DNA of 64,000 nt from NCBI RefSeq assembly GCF_023856365.1, contig NC_064541.1, positions 27,630,214-27,694,213 of the forward strand, in the 5' to 3' direction. A program made the position numbers and the translations under genes. Origin of the DNA: Brienomyrus brachyistius. Taxonomy: Eukaryota > Chordata > Actinopteri > Osteoglossiformes > Mormyridae. This document shows positions 48,161 through 60,008 of the stretch, in pieces. Numbering within the stretch: position 1 is the first letter of the stretch; each line of letters starts with the position of its first letter. The notes under the pieces are model-generated. The model had not been told where the DNA came from, made no database searches, and worked only from the letters and a program-made list of their open reading frames with translations.

Positions 48161-48252
48161 CTTAGCCATCTGCGCCTGCACTCCACTGGCCTTGAGGGAA
48201 GCCACGGCCTTCTGAGCAGCCGCTGGGCTGTCGAAATCCACGAAGCCATACC
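48161..48252 (-). CDS. rbms3: rbms3 coding exon: RNP1 of RRM1 to linker
   Basis: The minus strand encodes (G)[20 protein letters not shown] then [10 protein letters not shown], covering RNP1 of RRM1 (KGYGFVDF) and the last helix and strand. [15 protein letters not shown] fits RBMS3; the residue after KA is Ser where human RBMS3, as I recall it, has Asn, a small change. The acceptor is gtttatgcag (48253-48262) and the donor is gtgagt (from 48160 down). The exon is 92 nt: two bases finish the Gly codon split with the previous exon, then 30 full codons, leaving phase 0. There is no frameshift or stop. The aromatic residues of RNP1 (Tyr and Phe in GYGFVDF) that stack on nucleic acid are intact. 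Codons are GC-rich at third positions. Confidence 0.97.
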
Positions 48253-48699
48253 CTGCATAAACAAACGGGGGCGCTGGTGAGAACTCGATGATCCTGACAG
48301 CTCGTCACGCTGCGTGCTAACATGCTACAAGGCCGACGCCAAGGGGGCCAGTGCACCGAACGGTTCCTCCGTTGCCAGCACTGGATCATGTGACCATCAT
48401 GTGACCTACTCCAGAGAGAAATGCAGTCGCTGCAGAGATTTATGGATACAGATCCAGGACAAGGACACAGTAACTCTCGGCTGCAGTGACTGGCTTTAAC
48501 CTGTAAGCTTTGAGAGGATTTAAGCCATAAATTTGGAGGGACTCCCATCCGGCATTACGCAAAAAGCATCCCACAATGCTCCACAATACTCTCGCTATGA
48601 AAAATACTACACACTGCAGTGCTGTGAGCATGCTGTGCTGGACCAGCGTGAGTCATAATATGGGCGTCAGCCATATTGCTGCAACATGCCCCCCACCAC

Positions 48700-49140
48700 C
48701 AATAATAACTCTATCAAAGGTTAACAGTGTGCAAGCATTTTTTCTGGAAATACATCATTTATGTGGGGGGAAAAAAATTACTTGTTTGGAATTACACCAC
48801 GGTTGTGATTTATGACTTATTGTCTCTCTCAATGTGCTCTGGAATATATTACTCCGAGGTTAGATTAGTGTTAATTAAAAATTTGCGCCGGATTAAAAAC
48901 AGTCAATTGTGCCCACGGACGCGGTGATTTGGAAGAAATGTGTAATGAGGGAGGGATTGGGTGTAAATTAGACTTTCTGGCAAGATTCCGATGGAAATTC
49001 ACATCATTATCGAGTAAGAATGTATCCCATTCAGCCTGGCCGCCTCCTACCCAGGAGGCATGTGTTATAAAATAAAAGAAAAGCATCAACTTGAAATTAC
49101 TTAACGTCCGTGTGGTGTTCAGTGAATGAATAAAACACAG
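48700..49140. other. Possible conserved non-coding element near an rbms3 exon
   Basis: A repeat-free AT-rich block about 450 bp upstream (transcript sense) of the exon at 48161-48252. It has several homeobox-like words (gtgttaattaaaaatttgcg, gtaaattaga) and no microsatellite. Composition suggests an ancient non-coding element; conservation is not testable here. Confidence 0.3.
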
Positions 49141-49261
49141 CCGCATTACTGCTCTGTCAGACGGTAATGTGGGTGCTCCAGAAAGACAAAGAAGGGGACA
49201 AGTCGAATGTCTCCCAGGATCGCCCCCTCACCCACACAGACGCACGCCGATTAGCACCGAA

Positions 49262-49442
49262 ATCTGTGGTTCCTGATGGTGAGGGTTAGGGTTGGGAAGG
49301 GCTTAAGAGTGTCATCATTGGCAGAAGGGATTTTCCCATAGAAATGAATGGAATGTCCCCATTTAGATAGGTACGCCAGCATATGTGTGTGTGTGTGTGT
49401 CTGTGCGTCTGTGTGTGTGAGTGTGCGTGTGTGTATGTGTGT

Positions 49443-49473
<31 letters not shown>
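49262..49473 (+). repeat. Microsatellite-flanked dispersed repeat, copy 6 (3' part)
   Basis: gagggttagggttgggaagg, ttttcccatagaaatgaatg and ccccatttagataggtacg lead into a (TG)n-rich tract at 49383-49473. This matches the 3' half of copy 1 and, in reverse, copy 3. Confidence 0.8.
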
Positions 49474-49630
49474 CACCCATTATTGACATGAGTCATGTGA
49501 TCAGCTGTTATTTCCAACCAGTGCCAGTACTGCATGCATACAACGATTTAATACTATATTAAACTGTCAATTACATTACATTAATGAAACATAAATACTA
49601 CGTAATGCGTAACTGTAAAAACTGAAGTCA

Positions 49631-49663
49631 ATATTATATTATATTATATTATATTACATTATA
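49631..49663. repeat. (ATATT)n short tandem repeat
   Basis: About six copies of a five-base tattatattatattat-type repeat. Confidence 0.85.
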
Positions 49664-49924
49664 TCTATGTAAGATAAAGACAATATATGCAATATATAAG
49701 TAAAAGACAGTGTGAACGCCACATTACAAAAAGGCTAGAGGTGACAATATTAATCTAAGATAAATAATATCTAATGTATAACTGCAACATGCTAATAGCT
49801 GCATTTTAAACACAGCATTGTGTTGAGCCGCTGCATTAATGCTGAGGTGCACAAGGGCTGGCAATGCTTAATAACTCATTAACAGTGGTGGAGCTCTCCG
49901 CACCACCCCCCAGGCCGGAGACTT

Positions 49925-50272
49925 CACGTACTCTCACACCGCTCTCTGCACTGCCGCCCGAGCCTCAGCATCCACGCCACGCAGCGTACTCTCGCACCGC
50001 TCTCTGCACTGCCGCCCGAGCCTCAGCATCCACGGCACGCAGCGTACTCTCGCACCGCTCTCTGCACTGCCGCCCGAGCCTCAGCATCCACGGCATGCAG
50101 CGTACTCTCGCACCGCTCTCTGCACTGCCGCCCGAGCCTCAGCATCCACGCCACACAGCGTACTCTCACACTGCTCTCTGCACTGCCGCCCGAGCCTCGG
50201 CATCCACGCCACACAGCGTACTCTCGCACCGCTCTCTGCACTGCCGCCCGAGCCTCAGAGTGCTCTCCAGCA
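49925..50272. repeat. Minisatellite, 58-bp unit, 6 copies
   Basis: The block gtactctcgcaccgctctct recurs every 58 bp (49986, 50044 and on), followed by gcactgccgcccgagcctca and gcatccacggcacgcagc. It is CpG-rich. Open frames on both strands are artefacts. Confidence 0.95.
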
Positions 50273-50640
50273 TACTCTCATTTGGTATCCCAAATGGCAA
50301 AACAATTAATTAAAACAAAAGGCATTTGAAATGCTGAAAAGTCAGCGTTTATATAAAAAAACACAGAAAAAAGAAAAAAAGCCTCAAAAATTGCTTACTG
50401 TAAACAATAACATTATGGAGTAATAAAAGTGAAAAATAAATTGCTATAAATAGCTCTCGCAGTAGAAATTATTAATATACCTTCAGATCCCGTTAGTGTT
50501 TCCAGACGGTTTATAAAATCAAATACATATGTATATGAGAGGAAGACGAAGGCTTCAACACAAATCATTCTGTGTCAGGCAATTTAACTTCCTTTTGCTG
50601 TCATTTATTTCCTAAGTGACAGTTTTTCAAGGCTTGTTGT

Positions 50641-50663
50641 GGGGGGGGGGGGGGGGGGGGGGG
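50641..50663. repeat. Poly(G) run, 23 bases
   Basis: The longest G homopolymer in the window, uninterrupted on the plus strand. Confidence 0.95.
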
Positions 50664-50664
50664 A

Positions 50665-53600
50665 TTGCAAACGGGAACCGACAAATGAAATGGTAGTGTA
50701 AAAAGACAAAGGCGGTGTGGTTATCGCTGGAGTGGCTGTCATCCTTTGCATGCGGGTGCGTGTGTGGTGATCAGATATGGCACGGCTCAAGCAGTTCCCT
50801 GCTGAACATTCGCTAAGACACAACTGAGGCAAAAAACATAATTCACAATGCAGTGACAAAGGTATAACAATGGATTAACAGGCAGAGGTGTGACAAAGGC
50901 ATGACTGCCATAACAGAGACATAACAATGGATTAACAATGGGAAGGGAAAGGCGTGACAATGGCTGAACAGCGGCCGGGGGAGGCACGGGGGGCTGTGGC
51001 CAAGAATGGAGATTAGCGCTGCAGGATGGTCAAACGCAGCAGAACGACTGTAAATAAAGACGAGTGCTGGGTGGGGGTGGGGGACGCTATGAAAACAGTT
51101 GTACATCACAACTACACAGCCGACCCAAGAAGCCTACTGCCACTACAACTACCTGCACGCCGAGTGCTGAGCCACAGATACGAGTGCGATCCAGCCGCAG
51201 GCAGAGTAGTGAGCTGTGTCAAGAACCAGGCATTGGGACATATAACAAGCCTCATTGAAGTCTCATGATATCCCATGAACATCGACAAAAAAATGCTTCG
51301 GCAGGTATGTTAAGTAAAAATTCGCCTTGATTCCATGCTTGATTCCATGCTTGATTCCATGCTTGATTCCATGCTTGATTCCATGCTTGATTCCATGCCT
51401 TCCCCTCGTTTTCCCCAGCCAATTCTGACTGCCCTAAGATTTCATGAATTTCCATGATGTCGGAAGGCATAACGAGTCTATGGTAGCGGGGATCTGGCCG
51501 ACAGGATTAAAAAGCGACAGGACAGTCAGCGGGCACATGAGGTGGACAGCTGTCACATGACACAGTCCAGCTGGGCAACATGGATGTGCACGCGAGAACG
51601 GGAGGGGCAGGCCTGTCACGCTATGTTTCCTGGCCTAACCACATCTGCTGAGCTTAGCCATAAATCAGCAATGGGGGGGGGGGGGGTTTCCTTGTCGTGA
51701 GACCCTGCGGCAGTCAGCCCATGCCGCCCGCACACACCCCTGCACTATCCTGCACGTGACGCTGGACCGATCATGTTTCAGCTGTAACGTCAAAGCCCAG
51801 CACTGAAGGGCTTAACTTGAAGCTTCTCACTCTCTTCTGCTAGATCACACTCAGACCAAGCTGTGAATGCAGACAGCAGATGCTTGCATGTTCTGAAATC
51901 AGGGAATATCTGCAAACATACACTGCCGGTGATTTTGTCCATAAAACATCGTCTTGAAACTGCCCAAAGTTAAGGTCCATTCGTCTAAAGGGTCAAGCGC
52001 CTGGTACTCCTTATAGGCCGAGGCTAGTCTGATACAAACCAACAAATTACTCTTTCTCAGAAACTGATCGCTGGTGGAAAAATAAAAATAAAACACTCTC
52101 CGAGGTTTATCAGTCTGCCCAAAGCACCAGAACAGGATGAGAAGAAAATGATCACAAGATCTACTCATCCAGAGCAACCCAGCAAGCCCTGAACAGCTTC
52201 AGCTCCTCTCGTGGCATTCAGACGTGGCCATGAAACGGCCCACTATTACGCATGTGTCACCCGACGACCAGCAGGTGGCGGTGCTGAGCGCTCTCACCAT
52301 GTGACATCACCCGCCAGCACCGCGGACCTGGGAGCGGAAGAGAAGGGGGCCAGGGACCCTCGAAAACTCACACTAGTGAAATGACACAGCTGGTAACATA
52401 AATGATTTCGGCTAAGGAATTAAAGATCTGCCAGTATGGCTACAGTGTATCCTATTTCTATTTAAATGGTGCCTCTCTGAACATAATTGCTCCCGGCGCA
52501 CAAAGATTTAGCAACAACAACAACCTTGTAGATGTAGCATGAATGTGAGAGTAGAGAGAGGGAGTGATGCCAGCGAACGTATCCCGCCACAGCCCCCGAA
52601 TAACAGGATCTACAACCAGTGGCGGAAAATTGAGTCTCACTCTCTTTCGTTGGTGCCACCAGAACTCCATACATCTTCATACTCATTTTCCCCACACGAG
52701 CACATATGGCCAGCTTGACTGATACAGGGAAAAGGGAATATTATAATAACTCATAACCGCAGACCGAGAAGATACACCCCATCGATCTAGGGTTCAGTAA
52801 ACCCTAGGCAGAATTTCTGCTATCTACTGTTTGTATATTCTTATAAATTGGATTATTTAACAGTTTAAACCAAACGGACATTTATCTCCTTTAAAGAAGC
52901 AGATAGTGGCAGAGACTGGCCTTAATGGTATCTGGGCCCTTTTTGAATCACATTTTCCTGTGAGTCTTCAATCAACAAAACATTTTCGGCTGCTGTCCTT
53001 TTGTAGGGAAAGAACCAGCCGCTTTAAATATTAAAAACCAGCCATGGAAAAGGAAGGCATGGTGCATGGAGTATAAACAGTGAGGAAAATTACTGAAACT
53101 TTCGCCCTAAAAGCAGGCAGTACACAGCACGATTAAAACTTAAAAAGGGGGAAAATTTCCACGAACTACGTCGCTTGACCCATTTCTTCAGAACCACAGT
53201 GGTTCTGGTTTCTGGTACTGACTGGATTCTACGGGGCTGGGCTCACGCAGAAAGTACTCCAAGTGGATAGTGAAGTTTAAAAATGCGAAATTCTCCAGTA
53301 GCATTCTGGGAAGGGGTCATTACCCAGGTGGGTTGGAGTCCAGAATCCCAGTGAAGAAACGTCCTTTTCAGCTGCAACCCTGCACCCCCCCTCCCCACCC
53401 GGCTCATGAATAGGAAGTGGTTTGGGGTTGCGTCCTTGCGGCAGGAATCCACCACGGCACTCTCGTGTGAGTGTACTTCAGGGGATAAATGTATGTGTGT
53501 CACGCGAGAAACATCTGTGCAGCATATTTGGGAACGTGCTTGGAGACGGTTTCTCAGAAGGCAAACACCTTGGACCATGCCAGGGAGGGTGGATGGAGCT
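50665..53600. other. Intronic stretch, mostly unrecognised
   Basis: Holds the 12-bp array at 51.3 kb and a G14 at 51673-51686. A repeat-free AT-rich block at 52850-53060 might be an old non-coding element. No exon is seen. Confidence 0.45.
51326..51397. repeat. 12-bp tandem repeat, 6 perfect copies
   Basis: Six perfect copies of cttgattccatg. Minus-strand translation gives a repeated Trp-Asn-Gln-Ala, an artefact of the multiple-of-three length. Confidence 0.97.
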
Positions 53601-53604
53601 GCAC

Positions 53605-53950
53605 ACATGCACACACAACCCTGTACAGACAGACAGGCACACCCACATGTCTGTACAGACAGACAAGCACACACACAACCCTGTACAGACAGACAGGCAC
53701 ACATACATGCCTGTACAGACAGACAGCCACACCCACATGTCTGTACAGACAGACAAGCACACACACATGCCTGTACAGACAGACAGGCACATACATGCCT
53801 GTACAGATAGACAGGCACACACACATGCCTGTACAGACAGACAGGCACACACACATGCCTGTACAGATAGACAGGCACACACACATGCCTGTACAGACAG
53901 ACAGGCACACACACATGCCTGTACAGACAGACAGGTACACACACACATGC
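53605..53950. repeat. Minisatellite, 30-bp unit, about 11 copies
   Basis: Units of cctgtacagacagacaggca plus cacacacatg, with variants acccacatgt and acacacaacc. The length is divisible by three, so frames remain open on several strands. Confidence 0.95.
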
Positions 53951-54079
53951 TTACATTTCTCTTCTAGCAAACCAAGGAAAATAAACTTCTACCATTTTAA
54001 GCAGATGAAGTTCTAAAAAAAACGACTATTTTTTAGGTATTGCTGTTTTTCTGGCAGCAAAGAGGAACACAGGTGCTTA

Positions 54080-54084
<5 letters not shown>

Positions 54085-54110
<26 letters not shown>

Positions 54111-54145
54111 GCACGCACACACACACACACACACACACACGCACA
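54085..54145. repeat. (CA)n microsatellite with gc interruptions
   Basis: gcgcgcgcacacac leading into (CA)n with two gcacgc interruptions; alternating purine-pyrimidine. Confidence 0.92.
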
Positions 54146-54354
54146 GACACACAAAACCCCGTGCATACAGACGCATATGCTCGCATACATGCATGTGAGA
54201 GCACGTGTGGCCTCTGTGGTTTCCCCATGCTGGGGTCTGGAGGAGCAGATTGGCATCATTAGTCAGTTTGGACGGCTCTGGGCACCATGTGGCTCCCTGC
54301 ATTCATAACACAGGTGCAGCAAGGCCATTCAGGATAACTCAGGAAGAGCAAAAA

Positions 54355-54725
54355 GGCCGGGGAACTGCGTACGGCCCGAGGATCTGCGTATGGCCAGAGG
54401 ACCTGCGTATGGCCCGAGGATCTGCGTACGGCCCGAGGATCTGCGTACGACCTGAGGATCTGCGTACGGCCCGAGGATCTGCGTACGGCCAGAGGACCTG
54501 CGTACAACCAAGGTATCTATGTACAGCACATGGATCTGCAGACAACTCAAGGAAGAGGGAACTACAACCTGGGGATCTGAATACAGCCTGGGGATCTGCA
54601 CTCGACCAGGGGATCTGTGTACAATCCAGGAATCTGCATATGACTCAAGAAAAACGGTACTACAACCTGGGGATCTGAGCATGGCCCGGGGATCTGCATG
54701 CAGCCTGGAGACCTACGTACGGCTT
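54355..54725. repeat. Minisatellite, 19-bp unit becoming degenerate
   Basis: gcccgaggatctgcgtacg repeats at 19-bp steps between about 54375 and 54510. Diverged ggatctg-containing units of mixed spacing continue to 54725. Confidence 0.88.
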
Positions 54726-55189
54726 GGGGCAGAGTCACACTAAGTTTGTGATATTCCAACCCTCCTCCCCCAAGTGCTGAGAGAAAATAAGAGAAAACAG
54801 AACAAAAATCCCCCAAACTGCTTCTCAGAGGGGGGCTTAAGGTGGTCATTCCAACAGCTTTACCGTCATTGTATTGCAGCTTTAAAGCAGAGCCTGAAAC
54901 AGCAGCCAATACCACCCCCCAACCCCACACTTAAATCCCCCGCCGCCCCCAAGCATGGTTCCATCACTGCCGGAGATCCAATAAAAGTCAGCCCATGTCG
55001 TCCAAGGGGGGCATATGAACGGAAAACCTAGATGGACCCGAGTGAAATGGCAGAGATCGTGCAACATTGTGCCAACAGGTATCAAACATAGGGCCTCGGA
55101 GCCCAGCTTGCGGTGATGCACATGCATTCCGGTCGGAGCCCAGTTTGCAATCATGTTGGGTCTGAACCCGGGCCACAGTGATTCGCACG

Positions 55190-56158
55190 AATTCAGCTCC
55201 GTCTCCGGTAGTGATACACATGCATTAGGCCTCGTCTCCGGCCAGTAGTGATACACACGCATTAGGCCTCGTCTCCGGCCGCTAGTGATACACACGCATT
55301 AGGCCTCGTGTCCGGCCGGTGGTGATACACACGCATTAGGCCTCGTCTCCGGCCGGTAGTGATACACACGCATTAGGCCTCGTCTCCGGCCGGTAGTGAT
55401 ACACACGCATTAGGCCTCGTCTCCGGCCGCTAGTGATACACACGCATTAGGCCTCGTCTCCGGCCGGTAGTGATACACACGCATTAGGCCTCGTCTCCGG
55501 CCGGTAGTGATACACACGCATTAGGCCTCGTCTCCGGCCGCTAGTGATACACACGCATTAGGCCTCGTCTCCGGCCGCTAGTGATACACACGCATTAGGC
55601 CTCGTCTCCGGCTGGTAGTGATACACACGCATTAGGCCTCGTCTCCGGCCGGTAGTGATACACACGCATTAGGCCTCGTCTCCGGCCGGTAGTGATACAC
55701 ACGTATTAGGCCTCGTCTCCGGCCGGTAGTGATACACACGCATTCGGCTCCGTCTCCGGCCGGTAGTGATACACACGCATTAGGCCTCGTCTCCGGCCGG
55801 TAGTGATACACACGCATTAGGCCTCGTCTCCGGCCGGTAGTGATACACACGCATTAGGCCTCGTCTCCGGCCGCTAGTGATACACACGCATTAGGCCTCG
55901 TCTCCGGCCGGTAGTGATACACACGCATTAGGCCTCGTCTCCGGCCGCTAGTGATACACACGCATTAGGCCTCGTCTCTGGCCGGTAGTGATACACACGC
56001 ATTCGGCTCCGTCTCCGGCCAGTAGTGATACACACGCGTTAGGCCTCGTCTCCAGCCGGTAGTGATACACACGCATTAGGCCTCGTCTCCGGCCGGTAGT
56101 GATACACACGCATTAGGCCTCGTCTCCGGCCGGTAGTGATACACACGCATTCGGGTCA
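55190..56158. repeat. CpG-dense minisatellite, 37-bp unit, about 26 copies
   Basis: The unit is cgtctccggccggtagtgat plus acacacgcattaggcct. A common variant has ggccgctag instead of ggccggtag, and two units carry attcggctc. Each unit has about four CpG sites, so the array holds on the order of 100 CpGs within 1 kb. Confidence 0.96.
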
Positions 56159-56164
56159 CTGCTG

Positions 56165-57735
56165 TCTCCGGTAGCTGCCAGGCAGGGCTCTGGCAAAAGG
56201 TGACCGGCACCGGGTGCGATGCGGACACTGCAGTCTTCCATGGCTTTTTCGCTGCTCTGGGAGGAAGGTAAGGCCCAGCTGGATGAGGGGGGTGGGGAGG
56301 GGGGAATAAACTCTCACTCCTGCGTCATTATGGATAAAACACAGCCTCTCTGTTCTGCACAGACCTGGCCTCCTTATCCCAGGTGGGTCCCTTCCCATGA
56401 CCTGGCCTGGCCCGACCAAACTCGACCCCTTTCCAGGCATGTTTCCGATTTGCTGATGCAGAAATGCCTCTTTTTCGTTCTGATGACAACCCACCATGTC
56501 ATTTAACCCACTTTTACTCCAGTACCTGAACAAAATCCTCGTTCTGTCCTCCCAGTGTCGCCCCCTCTGTAATCACACTTAAGTACAATGTGTCACAAGT
56601 ATATATTGCATTCTGATATCGATATAATTCGCCCCTCACTCAGGGGAATAGACAGACCCCGCTATACCGCCATTCAGTATCCATCCGCCCTCCCCATCAC
56701 TCGCTTACCCCACTGCAGGTCCATAAGACATATTTCTTCCCACGATCCTTTGAGATAGGATGCAGGGCTGTGTTTGTCAAGCACACACGGCTACAGGAAG
56801 TGCCCCTTTGACCCTTTGGGGGGGTCTGTGTACCAGAGCGTGGCTTCGTTCCTCCGGACACTGAACCGCCGGATCTTTGGTAGCACACGGCCAGCCGCCC
56901 CCACTGAGGGGGGTCCACAGCAGTCAGCAGGAAGCGGACTGGGACAAAAGGTCTAAGTTTAGGAATGCTGGGACTGGTTTCTATTTACGACAGCTTGCCC
57001 AGCCAGAGCGCAGCCTTGGGCGCAGGCCAGCTTGGCAGAGCTGGCGAACAGGGACGCGAACGATGCCAAGAGAGGCACGGCTGGGAAAGACGGAAGCGAG
57101 ATCTGGCTCCGGGAAAGGGGCGTGGACTTTTTAAGACTCATGTGTGAGTGTGCATATTTATAGCCGTGCGTATGTGCGTGTGCGGAGATTCGTGCGTTTC
57201 AGCATGCATTGGTGTGTGTGTGTTTGCATGCATGCTCATGTGTGCATGAAGCCAACAGCTCCTGACAGAACTTGGAAAGCAGGACTAATTAAATCCATAA
57301 AAACTCCCCCCCCCCCACCATTGAAATGATTCCTTGGCAAACAGCCAGGGATCCACTCACTCTGGAACCCCCTCCGTGTTTTAGAACGCAGCCCAAATGC
57401 GACCACTGCAAATCGCTCCTTGCCTGGGATCCCACGTGCTTCGATTCATGTCAGCAAAGTGTCAGAGCAAATCTTGGTTGCCATGGCGAGCATTCCGATC
57501 CTCTGCTGGTAACGAGGAGCCGATAATTGAAACAAACAAGCGCCCCCCATCAGTAAGACGCGCCAGGGACAGGCGTGCCGCTCGGCGCATGTGGTCCCGG
57601 TCCACCTCCCGCTGAGAGGTCTTTTCCGCTCCTTCACGGGCCAGAATTCGACATACGGCCCACATTTTACGCTCCAGCAGCGACGGCTAAAGGTTTTGCA
57701 AGCCATGGAGAACAGAGCCCCGTGGCTTCTGCAAG
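56165..57735. other. Intronic stretch with no recognised feature
   Basis: GC-moderate sequence with short C runs at 57307 and a gtgtgtg patch near 57150-57240. No exon found. Confidence 0.45.
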
Positions 57736-57740
57736 TGCCC

Positions 57741-57829
57741 CGCCCTTCACAGCAAACCCCGCCCTTCACAGCAAACCCCGCCCTTCACAGCAAACCCCGC
57801 CCTTCACAGCAAACCCTGCCCTTCTCCAG
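57741..57829. repeat. 19-bp tandem repeat, 4-5 copies
   Basis: cgcccttcacagcaaaccc repeated with no substitution until the last copy. Confidence 0.95.
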
Positions 57830-58604
57830 CATCTGGGTCGGAACTGCACCGCTGCAGACAGATGCAGTGCCACCGAGAAAGAAATATCAGAAGCAGGAGT
57901 CCAGGATAACATAACAGAATTGGGAATGAAATATTGGGACAGGGAACAAAGTCATACTATAAGGGACAGAACGACATTACTAGAGACAAAACAAAAGGAA
58001 TGGAGTAAGAGATGTCATCAGAAACCATATTACAGGGGGCCGAGCGTAAATCGCACAGCAGTGTTGTTATCAAAACACTGCCACGCCCAAGACTCAGTAG
58101 GCCAGTCACCCCCCCCCCAGTTCTCCTATAATGCCTGACAGCAGGCCAGTAAGCGAGCGCTTATGCATTGGCCTGACAGGCACCACTGGCCACAGGAGGG
58201 CCCCCTTGTAGACTTCAGTGCGGTGGACTGCATAAAACTGCAGAAACAGGAGTAGGTCCGTGATGAAAAGGAAAGAGAAACGGAATAAGGGGTAGCGGGA
58301 GCAGACTGAGGAAGGGGCTGGAAGGGGCCGGAAGGGGCCATCTCGTCCTGCACGGCTGCAGGTGCCCATCGACAGCTCGCCAGATTTGCAGCTTCCCATT
58401 TCGGTTTCTCTCCTGCAGAAACACGACTGACACCAAAGGGGTTGTGGGGACACGCTCACACAGTTAGGCTGCTGAGCTTGTGTGTGCGTGTTTGTGTGTA
58501 TGTATGCTTGCATGTGCTGGGGTATTTGTGTGTGGTGAGGTATGTGTATTTCTGGAATGACACAAGAGAGAATCTGTGTGCATTTGTATACATATGAGAA
58601 TGTG

Positions 58605-58880
58605 ATCATTGGGAATCCAGAACACATTGACCCAGCCGACCTGGTCATTGGGAATTCTGAATATGCTGTACTGACCCAGCCAACATGGTACTGGAAATCC
58701 TGAACACACTAACCCAGCTGACATGGTCATTGGGAATCCTGAACACACTGACCAAGCCGACATGGTCATTGTGAATCCTGAACACACTGACCCAGCTGAC
58801 CTGATATAAATCCTGAACACATTGGCTTAACTGACTTGGTTATTGTAATCCTAACCACACCTACCTCACTGACTTCGTCA
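58605..58880. repeat. Minisatellite, about 39-bp unit, about 7 copies
   Basis: cctgaacacactgacccagc plus tgacatggtcattgggaat in imperfect copies; the array decays toward 58880. Confidence 0.88.
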
Positions 58881-59940
58881 TTATAAGCTTAAACACAGCA
58901 GAAAATACATGGGGAGTGAGCATTTCTGGGCCTGAAATACGGCTGAAGCCACGACCTAGAACCCTTCCTTATGCAAAAAAGTACACTGCAGACAGCGAGG
59001 ACCGAATGATTTGCAGTGGTGCTGAAGGAGCAGTAAATGCACTGTAGGTGCACATGTCCATGAAGGAGATCCGATCGCAGGTCATGCATCCTCAGAGGGG
59101 TCACCTTGCTGTGGCAGGTACACAGACTCAGCTGAGCATCAGAAGGAAACACAGACTGAACAAAGACGGATGCCAGTGATCTGAAGAGGGCACTGAGGTG
59201 ATTAGTGCGCATCAATATAAGTTGCAATCGAGTTTTTTTCCCCCACCTTGACAGACAGAGTAACAAGAGGAAGAAAATTGATCGTCATTTTCTTGAAGGA
59301 AGATGCCGATTAAGTCAGTTAAGTGGTATTGACTAAACTTTAACGTTCTGTGACAGCTGAATATGTGCACCAGAGGTCATATTCTCAGGTGGCTCTTTCC
59401 GCAGCCCGCATACACTCATCAGCACTCCCTCTGTTCAGCGTACAATGAACTGCACAATGCAGTAATTCGTGGCGTTGCATTTTTAATAAAAAAATTTCTT
59501 CGGCCAACATATCGTGTGGACAGTGTAAACAGATCAGGGCACTGAAGCGGGGAATTTGCTCTGAATAAGAATGTCCGCTGAGCTAACGAGAGAGATCAAA
59601 CAGGACGTGCAAATTCACCGCGGCTGCTGTACCACCATCACAGAATTGCCCAAGAAACCAAGCAGGATCCTCCTTCTCTTTGCTATTCCTCATACACAAA
59701 GAGCACGGGTGATATCTGGAGCCTCTGGCTTCCACACATACGCAGTCAGACAGTATCGGAAGCTGCACTGCAGCAGCTGCCCTTCCTGAGTTGCCAGATT
59801 GGAGGCCCGACTGCCTCAATGTCACTGACCTCCAGCCTGGAGTTTCCTCCTTATTTATAAAGCTCACTTTGTCCAGCTTCTTACTATAACAAGCAGATTG
59901 AATTATGAGGCAGTGCTGATTCCCAACCCCACCCCCCCCA

Positions 59941-59941
<1 letters not shown>

Positions 59942-59973
<32 letters not shown>
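59942..59973 (-). promoter_or_regulatory. (UG)n tract downstream of an rbms3 donor
   Basis: In the transcript about 16 UG dinucleotides start roughly 36 nt after the donor gtaagc, followed by G-rich sequence (59929-59941). Intronic UG repeats near splice sites bind CELF and TDP-43 proteins in other genes. A role here is inferred only from position. Confidence 0.4.
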
Positions 59974-59974
<1 letters not shown>

Positions 59975-60008
59975 TCAGCAACCACCCTCAGCCCCAGTGA
60001 CTGCTTAC

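Larger units (their letters stand above)
48253..60008 (-). other. rbms3: rbms3 intron inside RRM1 (11.8 kb)
   Basis: This phase-1 intron starts gtaagc at 60008 and ends gtttatgcag at 48253. It contains seven tandem arrays (58, 12, 30, 19, 37, 19 and 39 bp units), a copy of the microsatellite-flanked repeat at 49.3 kb and a possible conserved non-coding block at 48.7-49.1 kb. No nested gene is seen. Confidence 0.9.
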
